Of a stretch of DNA of 64,000 nucleotides, positions 39,667-51,114 are shown piece by piece; within the stretch, counting starts at the first letter, position 1, and each line of letters starts with the position of its first letter. Origin of the DNA: Escherichia ruysiae. Lineage in GTDB: Bacteria; Pseudomonadota; Gammaproteobacteria; Enterobacterales; Enterobacteriaceae. Location of the stretch: contig NZ_JAVIWS010000001.1 of the NCBI RefSeq assembly GCF_031323975.1, positions 1,426,001 through 1,490,000 on the forward strand, read 5' to 3'. Position numbers and translations under genes: made by a program. The notes beneath the pieces were generated by a model. It ran no database searches. It was given only the letters and a program-made list of their open reading frames with translations, and was not told where the DNA came from.

Positions 39667-39991
39667 GGTTCTGCTGCTTGGGTTACTGGTTGGCGCGGTT
39701 AATTACTGCTTTCGCTATTTGCCGCTGCGCCTGCGTGTGGGTAATGCCCGCCCGACCAAACGTGGTGCGGTGGGTATTTTGCTCGACACCATTGGCATAG
39801 CCTCGATTTGTGCTCTGCTGGTTGTCTCTACCGCACCAGAAGTGATGCACGATACACGCCGTTTCGTGCCCACACTGGTTGGCTTCGCGGTACTGGGTGC
39901 CAGTTTCTATAAAACACGCAGCATTATCGTCCCTACACTGCTAAGTGCGCTGGCCTACGGGCTCGCCTGGAAAGTGATGGCGATTATATAA
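39656..39991 (+). CDS. ygaH: L-valine exporter small subunit YgaH (AzlD-like)
   Basis: Small partner of YgaZ in valine export, of the AzlD/BrnE family. The 111-residue protein has four membrane helices and the family feature [12 protein letters not shown]. The start ATG at 39656 overlaps the 3' end of ygaZ with AAGGAG just before it, so translation is coupled. emrR follows after 90 bases and is transcribed independently. Confidence 0.95.
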   Translation: MSYEVLLLGLLVGAVNYCFRYLPLRLRVGNARPTKRGAVGILLDTIGIASICALLVVSTAPEVMHDTRRFVPTLVGFAVLGASFYKTRSIIVPTLLSALAYGLAWKVMAII

Positions 39992-40081
39992 CCCACAAGA
40001 ATCAATTTTCTAAAACAATACATTTACTTTATTTGTCACTGTCGTTACTATATCGGCTGAAATTAATGAGGTCATACCCAA

Positions 40082-40612
40082 ATGGATAGTTCGTTTACGC
40101 CCATTGAACAAATGCTAAAATTTCGCGCCAGCCGCCACGAAGATTTTCCTTACCAGGAAATCCTTCTGACCCGTCTTTGTATGCATATGCAGAGCAAGCT
40201 GCTGGAGAACCGCAATAAAATGCTGAAGGCTCAGGGGATTAACGAGACGTTGTTTATGGCGTTGATTACGCTGGAGTCTCAGGAAAACCACAGTATTCAG
40301 CCTTCTGAATTAAGTTGTGCTCTTGGATCATCCCGTACCAATGCGACGCGTATTGCCGATGAACTGGAAAAACGCGGTTGGATCGAGCGCCGTGAAAGCG
40401 ACAACGATCGCCGCTGCCTGCATCTGCAATTAACGGAAAAAGGTCACGAGTTTTTGCGCGAGGTTTTACCGCCGCAGCATAACTGCCTGCATCAACTCTG
40501 GTCCGCGCTCAGCACTAGCGAAAAAGATCAGCTTGAGCAAATCACCCGCAAGTTGCTCTCCCGTCTCGACCAGATGGAACAAGACGGCATGGTCCTCGAA
40601 GCGATGAGCTAA
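40082..40612 (+). CDS. mprA: MarR-family repressor EmrR (MprA)
   Basis: MarR-type repressor of emrAB (and of microcin genes) that releases DNA on binding hydrophobic uncouplers, salicylate or other drugs. The 176-residue protein holds a winged helix-turn-helix (about 55-120) with [27 protein letters not shown] split over helix and wing, and the [15 protein letters not shown] wing. It is the first gene of emrRAB. The 126-base gap to emrA holds a hairpin that may reduce downstream transcription. Confidence 0.96.
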   Translation: MDSSFTPIEQMLKFRASRHEDFPYQEILLTRLCMHMQSKLLENRNKMLKAQGINETLFMALITLESQENHSIQPSELSCALGSSRTNATRIADELEKRGWIERRESDNDRRCLHLQLTEKGHEFLREVLPPQHNCLHQLWSALSTSEKDQLEQITRKLLSRLDQMEQDGMVLEAMS

Positions 40613-40659
40613 CGCGTCATCTCGCTCAAAAATCCAGATTTATAAAAGAAAAACTGACC

Positions 40660-40690
40660 GGCCAGCATCGCAACGTGCTGGCCTTTTTGG
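40660..40690 (+). terminator. Hairpin between mprA and emrA (partial terminator)
   Basis: GCCAGCA-TCGCAACG-TGCTGGC followed by TTTTTGG forms a rho-independent-type terminator within the emrRAB operon. It probably sets lower emrAB levels through incomplete termination. Confidence 0.75.
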
Positions 40691-40738
40691 CAAGCAGGTC
40701 GGCTCAGCCGATGAGTTAAGAAGATCGTGGAGAACAAT

Positions 40739-41911
40739 ATGAGCGCAAATGCGGAGACTCAAAACCCGCAGCAACCGGTAAAGAAGAGCGGCAAACGTAA
40801 GAGTCTGCTCCTCCTTCTCACCTTGCTCTTTATCATTATTGCCGTAGCGATAGGAATTTATTGGTTTTTGGTACTGCGTCATTTTGAAGAGACCGATGAC
40901 GCATACGTGGCAGGGAATCAGATTCAAATTATGTCTCAGGTGTCTGGCAGCGTGACGAAAGTCTGGGCCGATAACACCGATTTTGTAAAAGAAGGCGATG
41001 TGCTGGTCACTCTCGACCCGACAGATGCTCGCCAGGCGTTTGAAAAAGCCAAAACTGCACTGGCTTCCAGCGTTCGCCAAACCCACCAGCTGATGATTAA
41101 CAGCAAGCAGTTGCAGGCGAATATTGAGGTGCAAAAAATCGCCCTCGCTAAAGCACAGAGCGACTACAACCGCCGTGTGCCGCTGGGCAATGCCAACCTG
41201 ATTGGTCGCGAAGAACTGCAACACGCCCGCGACGCCGTCACCAGCGCCCAGGCGCAACTGGATGTCGCCATTCAACAATACAATGCCAATCAGGCGATGA
41301 TTCTGGGAACTAAACTGGAAGATCAGCCTGCCGTGCAACAGGCCGCTACTGAAGTACGTAACGCCTGGCTGGCGCTGGAACGTACCCGTATTGTCAGCCC
41401 AATGACCGGCTATGTCTCCCGCCGAGCCGTTCAGCCTGGTGCGCAAATTAGCCCAACGACGCCGCTGATGGCGGTCGTTCCGGCTACCAATATGTGGGTG
41501 GATGCCAACTTTAAAGAGACGCAGATTGCCAATATGCGTATCGGTCAGCCGGTCACCATCACCACTGATATTTACGGCGATGATGTGAAATACACCGGTA
41601 AAGTGGTCGGTCTGGATATGGGTACAGGTAGCGCGTTCTCGCTGCTTCCGGCGCAAAATGCCACCGGTAACTGGATCAAAGTCGTTCAGCGTCTGCCTGT
41701 TCGTATTGAACTGGATCAGAAACAGCTGGAGCAATACCCACTGCGCATCGGTTTGTCCACGCTGGTGAGCGTCAATACCACTAACCGTGACGGTCAGGTA
41801 CTGGCAAACAAAGTACGTTCTACGCCGGTCGCGGTAAGTACCGCGCGTGAAATCAGCCTGGCACCTGTCAATAAACTGATCGACGATATCGTAAAAGCTA
41901 ACGCTGGCTAA
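40739..41911 (+). CDS. emrA: Multidrug efflux membrane fusion protein EmrA
   Basis: Periplasmic adaptor that links the inner-membrane pump EmrB to the outer-membrane channel TolC. The 390 residues start with a short cytoplasmic tail and one membrane helix (about 25-45). A biotinyl-lipoyl domain follows (VSGSVTKVWADNTDFVKEGD), then a long alpha-hairpin coiled coil (about 95-205) and the beta-barrel domain. ATG 40739 follows GTGGAGAACAAT. The alternative four codons upstream would lack that spacing. Confidence 0.97.
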   Translation: MSANAETQNPQQPVKKSGKRKSLLLLLTLLFIIIAVAIGIYWFLVLRHFEETDDAYVAGNQIQIMSQVSGSVTKVWADNTDFVKEGDVLVTLDPTDARQAFEKAKTALASSVRQTHQLMINSKQLQANIEVQKIALAKAQSDYNRRVPLGNANLIGREELQHARDAVTSAQAQLDVAIQQYNANQAMILGTKLEDQPAVQQAATEVRNAWLALERTRIVSPMTGYVSRRAVQPGAQISPTTPLMAVVPATNMWVDANFKETQIANMRIGQPVTITTDIYGDDVKYTGKVVGLDMGTGSAFSLLPAQNATGNWIKVVQRLPVRIELDQKQLEQYPLRIGLSTLVSVNTTNRDGQVLANKVRSTPVAVSTAREISLAPVNKLIDDIVKANAG

Positions 41912-41927
41912 TCCAGAGGTGCGTGTG

Positions 41928-43466
41928 ATGCAACAGCAAAAACCGCTGGAAGGCGCGCAACTGGTCATTATGACGATTGCGCTGTCACTGGCGACATTCA
42001 TGCAGGTGCTGGACTCCACCATTGCTAACGTGGCGATCCCCACTATCGCCGGGAATCTGGGCTCATCGCTCAGCCAGGGAACGTGGGTGATCACCTCCTT
42101 CGGGGTGGCAAACGCCATCTCGATCCCCCTTACCGGCTGGCTGGCAAAACGCGTCGGGGAAGTGAAGCTGTTCCTCTGGTCAACCATCGCCTTCGCCATT
42201 GCGTCGTGGGCGTGTGGTGTTTCCAGTAGTCTGAATATGCTGATCTTCTTCCGCGTGATTCAGGGGATTGTCGCCGGGCCGTTGATCCCACTTTCGCAAA
42301 GTCTGTTACTGAATAACTACCCGCCAGCTAAACGCTCGATCGCGCTGGCGTTGTGGTCGATGACGGTGATTGTCGCGCCAATTTGCGGCCCAATCCTCGG
42401 CGGTTATATCAGTGATAATTACCACTGGGGCTGGATATTCTTCATCAACGTGCCAATTGGCGTGGCGGTGGTGTTGATGACACTGCAAACCCTGCGCGGA
42501 CGCGAAACCCGTACAGAAAGGCGGCGAATTGATGCCGTGGGGCTGGCGCTGCTGGTGATTGGTATCGGTAGCCTGCAAATTATGCTCGACCGGGGTAAAG
42601 AGCTGGACTGGTTCTCATCGCAAGAAATTATCATCCTCACCGTGGTGGCGGTGGTGGCTATCAGCTTCCTGATTGTCTGGGAGTTGACCGACGATAACCC
42701 GATAGTCGACCTGTCACTGTTTAAATCGCGCAACTTCACAATTGGCTGCTTGTGTATCAGCCTCGCCTACATGCTCTACTTCGGCGCAATTGTTCTGTTG
42801 CCGCAATTATTGCAGGAAGTCTACGGCTACACGGCAACCTGGGCAGGGCTGGCATCTGCGCCGGTAGGGATTATTCCGGTGATCCTGTCGCCAATTATCG
42901 GCCGTTTTGCGCATAAACTGGATATGCGTCGGCTGGTAACCTTCAGCTTTATTATGTATGCCGTTTGCTTTTACTGGCGTGCTTATACCTTTGAACCGGG
43001 TATGGATTTTGGTGCATCGGCCTGGCCGCAGTTTATCCAGGGCTTCGCGGTGGCCTGCTTCTTTATGCCGCTGACCACCATTACGCTCTCTGGTTTGCCG
43101 CCGGAACGACTGGCGGCGGCGTCGAGTCTCTCCAACTTTACGCGAACGCTGGCGGGGTCTATAGGGACATCAATCACTACGACTATGTGGACTAACCGCG
43201 AGTCACTGCACCATGCGCAGTTGACCGAATCAGTGAATCCGTATAACCCGAACGCCCAGGCGATGTACCATCAACTGGAAGGGCTGGGAATGACGCAACA
43301 GCAAGCTTCCGGCTGGATTGCCCAGCAGATCACTAATCAGGGGTTGATTATTTCCGCCAATGAGATCTTCTGGATGTCAGCCGGGATATTCCTCGTCCTG
43401 CTGGGGCTGGTGTGGTTTGCCAGGCCGCCATTTGGCGCAGGTGGCGGCGGAGGCGGTGCGCACTGA
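41928..43466 (+). CDS. emrB: Multidrug efflux MFS transporter EmrB
   Basis: DHA2-family, 14-helix proton antiporter that expels uncouplers (CCCP), nalidixic acid and other hydrophobic drugs through EmrA and TolC. The 512-residue protein has antiporter motif C (PICGPILGGYI) and motif A (GWLAKRVGEVKL). It ends in a glycine-rich tail (GAGGGGGGAH). I chose MQQQKPLEGAQL at 41928 (GAGGTGCGTGTG leader). Just after the stop a strong terminator ends the emrRAB operon. Confidence 0.97.
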   Translation: MQQQKPLEGAQLVIMTIALSLATFMQVLDSTIANVAIPTIAGNLGSSLSQGTWVITSFGVANAISIPLTGWLAKRVGEVKLFLWSTIAFAIASWACGVSSSLNMLIFFRVIQGIVAGPLIPLSQSLLLNNYPPAKRSIALALWSMTVIVAPICGPILGGYISDNYHWGWIFFINVPIGVAVVLMTLQTLRGRETRTERRRIDAVGLALLVIGIGSLQIMLDRGKELDWFSSQEIIILTVVAVVAISFLIVWELTDDNPIVDLSLFKSRNFTIGCLCISLAYMLYFGAIVLLPQLLQEVYGYTATWAGLASAPVGIIPVILSPIIGRFAHKLDMRRLVTFSFIMYAVCFYWRAYTFEPGMDFGASAWPQFIQGFAVACFFMPLTTITLSGLPPERLAAASSLSNFTRTLAGSIGTSITTTMWTNRESLHHAQLTESVNPYNPNAQAMYHQLEGLGMTQQQASGWIAQQITNQGLIISANEIFWMSAGIFLVLLGLVWFARPPFGAGGGGGGAH

Positions 43467-43473
43467 TGTTGTC

Positions 43474-43497
43474 AAAGGGAGCTGCGGCTCCCTTTTT
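43474..43497 (+). terminator. Terminator of emrRAB
   Basis: AAAGGGAGC-TGCG-GCTCCCTTTTT is a clear intrinsic terminator 8 bases after the emrB stop. It separates emrRAB from the accessory RNA-repair operon. Confidence 0.92.
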
Positions 43498-43723
43498 ATT
43501 TGCTCATTCTACAAACGGTTGTTTTATCCACTCAATCGGTGTATCTTCTCGCCGCCTCACACTCTTCCATTCACCATTAACCGGTTCTGAACATTCGTTC
43601 AGGTTGTTAATTCTCTTTTCCCTTCGCCCTCGCTTTCGCGGGTGATACTTACATTTTTCTTTTAACCCCAAAACTCGCACCCTCGCGGGCGTACATTTAT
43701 TACACACCAAATAATGGATTATT

Positions 43724-44431
43724 ATGAATACCCAACGTAAATACGGGAGAACCTGGCACTACCCTTTCTCCCCTGGCACCACCAGCGATGACCGCATTAA
43801 CGCCAGTTACTGGCAAGATATGCAGGCAATTTCGCAACTGGTACATACTGAAAAACTCGACGGCGAAAATAACTGTCTTAATCGCTTCGGCGTGTTTGCC
43901 CGTTCCCATGCAGCCCCTACGGAATCGGCATGGAGCTATAATATTCGCCAACGCTGGCAACTACTGAAAAACGATCTCGGCGATCTGGAGTTGTTTGGCG
44001 AAAATCTTTATGCCGTTCACTCCATTGAATACCGGGCACTGGAGCAGGATTTTTATCTGTTTGCCGTTCGCTGTCAGGACATGTGGTTAAGCTGGGAAGA
44101 AGTTCAGTTTTACGCCGCCTTGTTTGATTTCCCCTGCGTCCCGGAAATTTCCGGCCCGCAGCCGGGGAATGATGAAAAAAGCTGGCAACATGATTTTCTG
44201 GCGCTGACCTGTGAGCGCGGCGCGTTCGATCCCTGGGATACGCAAACCGGGCAACCCTGTACGCTGGAAGGCATTGTCAGCCGAAATCGCGACGCATTTC
44301 CCGTTGCCGATTTTCCCCATAATGTATTCAAGTACGTGCGCAAAAATCATGTCAAAACCAGCGAACACTGGAAGCGCCACTGGCGTCGGGCGCGGATGGC
44401 ACATGAGTTCGCTTATGGAGAACAGTCATGA
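43724..44431 (+). CDS. ATP-dependent RNA ligase (Rnl family)
   Basis: A 235-residue covalent nucleotidyltransferase predicted to join a 3'-OH to a 5'-phosphate in RNA. All core motifs are in order: I (KLDGEN, nucleophile Lys44), III (LFGENL, Glu93), IIIa (FYLFAVR, 110-116), IV (LEGIVSR, Glu182) and V (FKYVRKNH, Lys203/Lys207). The protein is compact and lacks a large C-terminal domain. It is the first gene of a two-gene operon. The partner starts with a four-base ATGA overlap and should repair the ends that this ligase then seals. As I recall, neither gene is present in K-12 between emrB and luxS. The natural substrate (cleaved tRNA, rRNA or mRNA) is unknown. Confidence 0.9.
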   Translation: MNTQRKYGRTWHYPFSPGTTSDDRINASYWQDMQAISQLVHTEKLDGENNCLNRFGVFARSHAAPTESAWSYNIRQRWQLLKNDLGDLELFGENLYAVHSIEYRALEQDFYLFAVRCQDMWLSWEEVQFYAALFDFPCVPEISGPQPGNDEKSWQHDFLALTCERGAFDPWDTQTGQPCTLEGIVSRNRDAFPVADFPHNVFKYVRKNHVKTSEHWKRHWRRARMAHEFAYGEQS

Positions 44432-45540
44432 TTTGGCGACTTACCGACGATAAACGCTGGTCGACACTTCGCCAGCGTTTTAGCTGGGTTGAGGAGATGC
44501 ATCACACGCCACAAGACCCGGAGCATCATGGTGAAGGTGACGTCGGCGTGCATACCGAAATGGTGCTTAACGCCCTCGTTACTCTGCCAGAATTTCAGCA
44601 ACTCCCCGCTCAACAGCAGGAAGTTTTATGGGCGGCGGCGTTATTGCATGATGTTGAAAAGCGCAGCACTACCGTGCAGGAAAACGGACGTATTCAGTCG
44701 CCTGGCCACGCTCGTCGGGGCGAACTGACGGCCCGACAAATTTTATGGCGCGATATCCCCACACCATTTGTGCTGCGCGAGCAAATCGTTGCACTGGTGC
44801 GTCTGCATGGGTTACCGCTATGGTTACTGGAACGTCCGGAACCGGAGCGTTTACTGCTCACTGCTGCGATGCGCGTCGACACGCGTCTGCTCGCCCTGCT
44901 TGCCCGTGCCGATCTGCTTGGTCGTCATTGCCCTGATAAGCAGTCAATGCTGGAACGCATCGATCTGTTCGTGCTGTTTTGCCAGGAGCAACAATGCTGG
45001 GGAAAAGTGCGCCCATTCGTTTCTGATTCCGCACGCTGGCATTACCTGACCCATGAACAAAGTTCTCCCGATTTTGTTCCCTGGGAGGCTGAACATTTTG
45101 AAGTTACTTTGCTGTGTGGCTTACCGGGAATGGGCAAAGATCGCTATATCAGTGAACAGTGCCAGGGAATGGATGTTATCAGCCTTGATGACATGCGGCG
45201 GCGAATCAATGCCAGCCCGGACGACAAAACCGCCACCGGGCGTATTGTGCAACAGGCAAAAGAAGAGGCGCGCGTGCGACTTCGGCAAAAGAAGTCGTTT
45301 GTCTGGAATGCAACGAACATTACCCGCCAGCTGCGTAGCCAGCTTATCAGTCTGTTTACGGCTTACGGCGCACGAGTAAAAATCGTTTATCTGGAAGTGC
45401 CGTGGTCGCAATGGAAGCAGCAAAATGCCAGACGCGAGTATGCCGTTCCTGAAGCGGTGGTGATGCGGATGGCCTCAAGGCTGGAAGTTCCACAACCTGA
45501 TGAAGCGCATAGCGTGGAATATCGGGTGACTGACAGGTAG
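44428..45540 (+). CDS. HD-Pnk: HD-domain phosphatase fused to polynucleotide 5'-kinase (RNA end healing)
   Basis: A 370-residue bifunctional protein. The N-terminal HD phosphohydrolase domain shows metal-binding residues His42, His74-Asp75 (LLHDVE), His94, His127 and Asp162. In HD-Pnk enzymes it removes 2',3'-cyclic and 3' phosphates. The C-terminal P-loop kinase (about 225-370) has GLPGMGKD at 231-238, the Asp-Asp acceptor site near 254 (ISLDDMRRR) and [13 protein letters not shown], typical of Pnk; it phosphorylates 5'-OH ends. Together the two activities make ends for the adjacent ligase (ATGA overlap). Family knowledge comes from Runella HD-Pnk; activity here is inferred. A strong hairpin follows the gene. 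Confidence 0.9.
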   Translation: MIWRLTDDKRWSTLRQRFSWVEEMHHTPQDPEHHGEGDVGVHTEMVLNALVTLPEFQQLPAQQQEVLWAAALLHDVEKRSTTVQENGRIQSPGHARRGELTARQILWRDIPTPFVLREQIVALVRLHGLPLWLLERPEPERLLLTAAMRVDTRLLALLARADLLGRHCPDKQSMLERIDLFVLFCQEQQCWGKVRPFVSDSARWHYLTHEQSSPDFVPWEAEHFEVTLLCGLPGMGKDRYISEQCQGMDVISLDDMRRRINASPDDKTATGRIVQQAKEEARVRLRQKKSFVWNATNITRQLRSQLISLFTAYGARVKIVYLEVPWSQWKQQNARREYAVPEAVVMRMASRLEVPQPDEAHSVEYRVTDR

Positions 45541-45560
45541 AAAGCCGGAGAATTAAACAC

Positions 45561-45592
45561 CTGCCCGATACGTTTATCGTATCGGGCAGATT
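45561..45592 (+). terminator. Terminator of the RNA-repair operon
   Basis: The perfect 12-base stem CTGCCCGATACG/CGTATCGGGCAG with a TTTAT loop is followed by ATTTAC. It lies 20 bases after the HD-Pnk stop. Confidence 0.8.
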
Positions 45593-46083
45593 TACATTGC
45601 CTGAGAAGAGAATACTTTTGCACTTTTCTTAATGAGGAAATATTTAATCTTATTATTTACGTGCATATAACCCATGCATGGAAACCAGACTTACATTATT
45701 TTTTGATAATAATCCTGGTGTTTTTTATATCTAAAAAGATGTGCAAACAATAAACATGCAATTAATCAGTTACTGTTACTAACCCCGCAAAATTCCGAAA
45801 AAACATCTTATTGATTTCCTTTGCTTTTTCTTTGCTCATTTTTATGCCTTAAGACATTTAAAAATTTCCGCTAAGTAAAATTATGCACCTTATTTTCACC
45901 CTAATGCCTAAACCATCAAAACAAATTAATATCAAATTAATCACAAATTAAACTGATTTATAATTATTGGCCTCACACACTACCCTTCATTTACAGAACA
46001 GCAACCTGATTCAGCGGCCTTAAAATCTAATTTTTTACGTAGTTACTGTGGATTCGCTATTTATCTTAAAATAAATCATAAGG
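45593..46083. other. AT-rich intergenic region upstream of the autotransporter
   Basis: About 490 bases, strongly AT-rich, with no credible gene. It must contain the promoter of the autotransporter gene. Composition is clearly unlike the RNA-repair operon before it, so the two accessory units may have separate origins. Confidence 0.6.
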
Positions 46084-48702
46084 ATGAAAATTAACTTTAT
46101 GAATATCAGACAGCATCCCTTGTCCACGCTGGCAATAGCTATTTCAACTGTGCTATCAATACCAATTTCTCAGGCATGGACACCACCAGCCACTATCAAC
46201 AGCGATGTGACAATCAATAATAATGATGTCGTAACCTTATCTTCATCAGAAAATAACTCACCAGTATGGGACCAGTTTCGGTATCTTAATGTTGGAGCAA
46301 CAAGTGCAGGAACGTTGAATATAGACGGGCGGGATCTGACTACTGCTAAAATCGTAATCGGTAATGCGACGTCAGGGACAATAAAATTAGAAAATAACAC
46401 TCATCTGACGCTTAGTCATGCATCGCCTAATGAACGCGATATTTACCTGGGAACTAATGGCGGTTCAGGAACTTTAATGGTACTTAGCGGTAGTACTATC
46501 ACCGATTTAAATGAATTCAGAATTGGTGAATTTAATTACCAGGCACAGGGGCAAGTCGTTATTGACGGTGAGGGATCATCCGTTGCCGCACGGTATGTGA
46601 TGGTAGGCGATCAGGGGACAGGTAAACTCGAAATCACTCATGGCGGTCATCTTACAGCGTCAAAAGATATGATCATTGGCTTTAATGGAAATATGGAGAA
46701 TTTTCAGGGAACGGGATACGGTGAAACGCTGGTTGATGGTGACAATTCTTCATTAGCCGTGAATGAGTTTATCTCCCTTGGGGGATTGGGCTCATTGCTG
46801 AACGAAGCAAAGGGTATTCTTACCGTGAGTAATAATGCCACGGTCAGCGCGAATCAATTTATCTGGCTTGGAATGGACGAAACCAGCACCGGTATTCTAA
46901 ACATTGGTGGAGCGCAGGGAGAAGCCGAGCAAAAAGCGGGGGCAATTAAGACGCCGATTATCCATATGGGAAGCGAGGTCGGGGACAGTACTGCCCAGAT
47001 TAATTTCAACCATTCCAGCGAAGATTTTATCCTGGCAGCAGATATCGTTGGCAAAGGCGAGGTTAACCAGGTAGGTTCCGGAGTCACGACGTTGGCTGGC
47101 GCAAATACCTATTCTGGCCAAACGAATATTAGTAAAGGCACCCTGCGCGCCGGTATCAACGATACCTTTAGTCCAAACTCCAGTTATGTCGTCTCCAGTG
47201 GAGGGAATATTGATTTAGCTGGTTTTTCACAAACCTTAAATGCACTGGATTTGGCGGGTACGGCAACACTATCGTCCTCAAAAAATGGCGACAAATTCAC
47301 GCCTGCCACACTCACCATCAATGGCAATTACACCGCTAATAACGGTTTGTTAGTTATGCGTACCGCACTCGGCGATGATAATTCTGCGACCGATAAATTA
47401 ATTGTAAAAGGCAACACGTCTGGTCATACCCGTGTGAGTGTTCATAATGCCGGTGGTCAGGGCGCCGATACGCTTGAAGGTATCCGCATTGTTGAAATAA
47501 CGGGGGCATCAGAGGGTACGTTTAGTAAAGAAGGCCGTATTGTTGCCGGAGCCTATGATTACAACGTGACGAAAAGTGACGATCAGAACTGGTACTTAAC
47601 CAGTGAAACCCCACTTATACCACCTGTTGACCCTGTAATACCTGATTCACCAGAGCCACCTGATACACCGACACCGGCTTCTCCTTATACCCCCGTTTCA
47701 CCAGAACCACTACCAGAAAGAAAGCATCAGTATCGCCCGGAGATTAGTAGCTATCTGGCCAATATTCAGGCTGCAAATACGCTGTTTAATACCCGGCTGC
47801 ATGACCGTCTGGGGGAAACACAGTACACCGACCTGCTAACCGGCGAGCAGAAAGTGACCAGTCTGTGGTTACGTAACATTGGCGGACATAACCGCTTTAA
47901 GGATCGCTCAGATGAACTGAGCACTCAGAGCAACCGTTATGTTCTGCAACTTGGCGGCGATCTTGCGCAATGGAGCAGTAACGCACTCGATCGCTGGCAT
48001 CTCGGCCTGATGGCTGGCTATGCCAACAGCAAGAGCCACACACATTCCAGCCTGACCGGCTACAACTCACGCGGGCAAATCGACGGCTACAGTGTGGGCG
48101 TGTATGGCACCTGGTACGCTAACGAAGCAGATAAAACAGGAACTTATGTTGATAGCTGGTTGCTCTATAACTGGTTTGATAACACCGTCTCCGGCGAGTA
48201 TCTGCCCAGTGAAAAATATCACTCTGACGGTATCACCGCCGCCATTGAAGCGGGTTATACCTTCCGTCTTGGTGAAAGCGCAGATGCCCGCACCAGCTAC
48301 TGGTTGCAGCCTAAAATGCAACTGACGTGGATGGATGTGAAGGCAGACAATCATACTGAAGACAATGGCACTCTGGTTGAGGACAGCACCGAAGGCAACC
48401 TGCAAACGCGTCTGGGGGTGAAAGCGTACCTGCAAGGTCATAATGCTATTGATGATCATAAAGCGCGTTCCTTCCAGCCTTTCGTGGAAACCAACTGGAT
48501 TTATAACTCCCGCAATTACAGCGTGAAGATGGATGGCATCAGCGATGAGATCATCGGTACACGTAACATCGGTGAGCTAAAAGTTGGGGTGGAAGGTCAG
48601 CTTAATCCACGTCTGCAACTGTGGGGCAACGTCGCCCAGCAGTTGGGGGACAACGGTTACAGCGATACCCAGGGAATGCTGGGCATGAAATATCTCTTTT
48701 AA
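46084..48702 (+). CDS. Type Va autotransporter with AIDA-like repeats
   Basis: Surface or secreted autotransporter of 872 residues. It has an N-terminal signal sequence ending near SQAWT (cleavage about residue 31). The beta-helical passenger (about 35-510) has repeats of the type GTLNI, GTLMV and GILTV, and a PATLTINGNYT/junction region that aids folding. A proline-rich hinge (about 512-546) precedes the barrel domain (about 600-872) ending in the aromatic motif KYLF. Start is uncertain: ATG 46084 sits directly on the AAGGA, while ATG 46099 (MNIRQHPLS) is 14 bases after it. It is not the K-12 arrangement at emrB-luxS. The function is probably adhesion or biofilm, by family only. Confidence 0.88.
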   Translation: MKINFMNIRQHPLSTLAIAISTVLSIPISQAWTPPATINSDVTINNNDVVTLSSSENNSPVWDQFRYLNVGATSAGTLNIDGRDLTTAKIVIGNATSGTIKLENNTHLTLSHASPNERDIYLGTNGGSGTLMVLSGSTITDLNEFRIGEFNYQAQGQVVIDGEGSSVAARYVMVGDQGTGKLEITHGGHLTASKDMIIGFNGNMENFQGTGYGETLVDGDNSSLAVNEFISLGGLGSLLNEAKGILTVSNNATVSANQFIWLGMDETSTGILNIGGAQGEAEQKAGAIKTPIIHMGSEVGDSTAQINFNHSSEDFILAADIVGKGEVNQVGSGVTTLAGANTYSGQTNISKGTLRAGINDTFSPNSSYVVSSGGNIDLAGFSQTLNALDLAGTATLSSSKNGDKFTPATLTINGNYTANNGLLVMRTALGDDNSATDKLIVKGNTSGHTRVSVHNAGGQGADTLEGIRIVEITGASEGTFSKEGRIVAGAYDYNVTKSDDQNWYLTSETPLIPPVDPVIPDSPEPPDTPTPASPYTPVSPEPLPERKHQYRPEISSYLANIQAANTLFNTRLHDRLGETQYTDLLTGEQKVTSLWLRNIGGHNRFKDRSDELSTQSNRYVLQLGGDLAQWSSNALDRWHLGLMAGYANSKSHTHSSLTGYNSRGQIDGYSVGVYGTWYANEADKTGTYVDSWLLYNWFDNTVSGEYLPSEKYHSDGITAAIEAGYTFRLGESADARTSYWLQPKMQLTWMDVKADNHTEDNGTLVEDSTEGNLQTRLGVKAYLQGHNAIDDHKARSFQPFVETNWIYNSRNYSVKMDGISDEIIGTRNIGELKVGVEGQLNPRLQLWGNVAQQLGDNGYSDTQGMLGMKYLF

Positions 48703-48774
48703 TACCACTTTGCCGCCCGTCACGTACGGGTGGCGCGCTCCCCGCATCAACCTGATAAGCGTAGCACATCAGGC

Positions 48775-48815
48775 AAGCCGGACAGTGATATCACCGCCCG
48801 GCTTCTTCTTCTTAA
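48775..48815. terminator. Terminator region between the autotransporter and luxS
   Basis: AAGCCGG...CCGGCTT hairpin followed on one side by CTTCTTCTT, preceded by REP-like sequence (CTGATAAGCGTAGCACATCAGGC). It serves the convergent ends of the autotransporter and luxS. Confidence 0.7.
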
Positions 48816-48820
48816 ACGGG

Positions 48821-49336
48821 CTAGATGTGCAGTTCCTGCAACTTCTCTTTCGGCAGCGCCAGTTCCTCATTGCTGTTGATACGCACGTCGCGCTCCAGAA
48901 TGCTACGTGCAATATCCTGTGCTTCCTGCAACGAGTGCATCTGGAAAGTACCGCACTGGTAGACATTCAGTTCAGGGATCTGATTCTGATCCTTCACTTT
49001 CAGCACATCTTCCATTGCCGCCTTCCAGGCATCAGCAACACGCTGCTCATCTGGCGTACCAATCAGACTCATATAGAAACCGGTGCGGCAACCCATTGGC
49101 GAGATATCAATAATCTCAACGCCGTTACCGTTAAGATGGTTGCGCATAAAACCAGCAAACAGATGCTCCAGGGTATGGATACCTTTTTCTGGCATTACTT
49201 CTTTGTTCGGCACGCAGAAACGCAGATCGAACACGGTGATTGCGTCGCCATGCGGGGTGTTCATTGTTTTCGCCACCCGAACTGCAGGCGCTTCCATCCT
49301 GGTATGATCGACTGTGAAGCTATCTAACAACGGCAT
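48821..49336 (-). CDS. luxS: S-ribosylhomocysteine lyase LuxS (autoinducer-2 synthase)
   Basis: Cleaves S-ribosylhomocysteine to homocysteine and the autoinducer-2 precursor DPD, linking the methyl cycle to quorum sensing. The 171-residue metalloenzyme shows the ligand motif HTLEH (His54, Glu57, His58) and the third metal Cys in the [11 protein letters not shown] segment. It is a cytoplasmic dimer. The divergent sRNA gene micA lies between it and gshA. Confidence 0.98.
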   Translation of the reverse strand: MPLLDSFTVDHTRMEAPAVRVAKTMNTPHGDAITVFDLRFCVPNKEVMPEKGIHTLEHLFAGFMRNHLNGNGVEIIDISPMGCRTGFYMSLIGTPDEQRVADAWKAAMEDVLKVKDQNQIPELNVYQCGTFQMHSLQEAQDIARSILERDVRINSNEELALPKEKLQELHI

Positions 49337-49404
49337 TTAGCCACCTCCGGTAATTTTTTTTAAAATATTCTGAACTCTTTGTTCCCAGGCGAGTCTGAGT
49401 ATAT

Positions 49405-49476
49405 GAAAGACGCGCATTTGTTATCATCATCCCTGAATTCAGAGATGAAATTTTGGCCACTCACGAGTGGCCTTTT
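49405..49476 (+). ncRNA. micA: Small RNA MicA (SraD)
   Basis: Hfq-dependent, sigma-E-induced sRNA that represses ompA and other outer-membrane mRNAs. The sequence begins GAAAGACGCGCATTTG, has the ATCATCCCTGAATTCAGAGATGAAA stem-loop split around GAATTC, and ends in the hairpin TTGGCCACTC/GAGTGGCC with a T5 tail. Position between luxS and gshA is the E. coli location. Confidence 0.95.
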
Positions 49477-49485
49477 TCTTTTCTA

Positions 49486-51069
<1,584 letters not shown>

Positions 51070-51114
51070 TTAATTAGCATAACTGTAATGGTGGCCATGT
51101 GTGCAGGCCTACAA

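Noticed and set aside
40640..42199. 519-codon open frame antisense to emrA
   Set aside because: Shadow of the emrA coding sequence, with no recognisable protein features.
43498..43723. Sigma-54 promoter for the RNA-repair operon, by analogy with RtcR-controlled rtcBA
   Set aside because: No TGGCA-N7-TGC element was found in the 226-base leader, and no sigma-54 activator gene is nearby.
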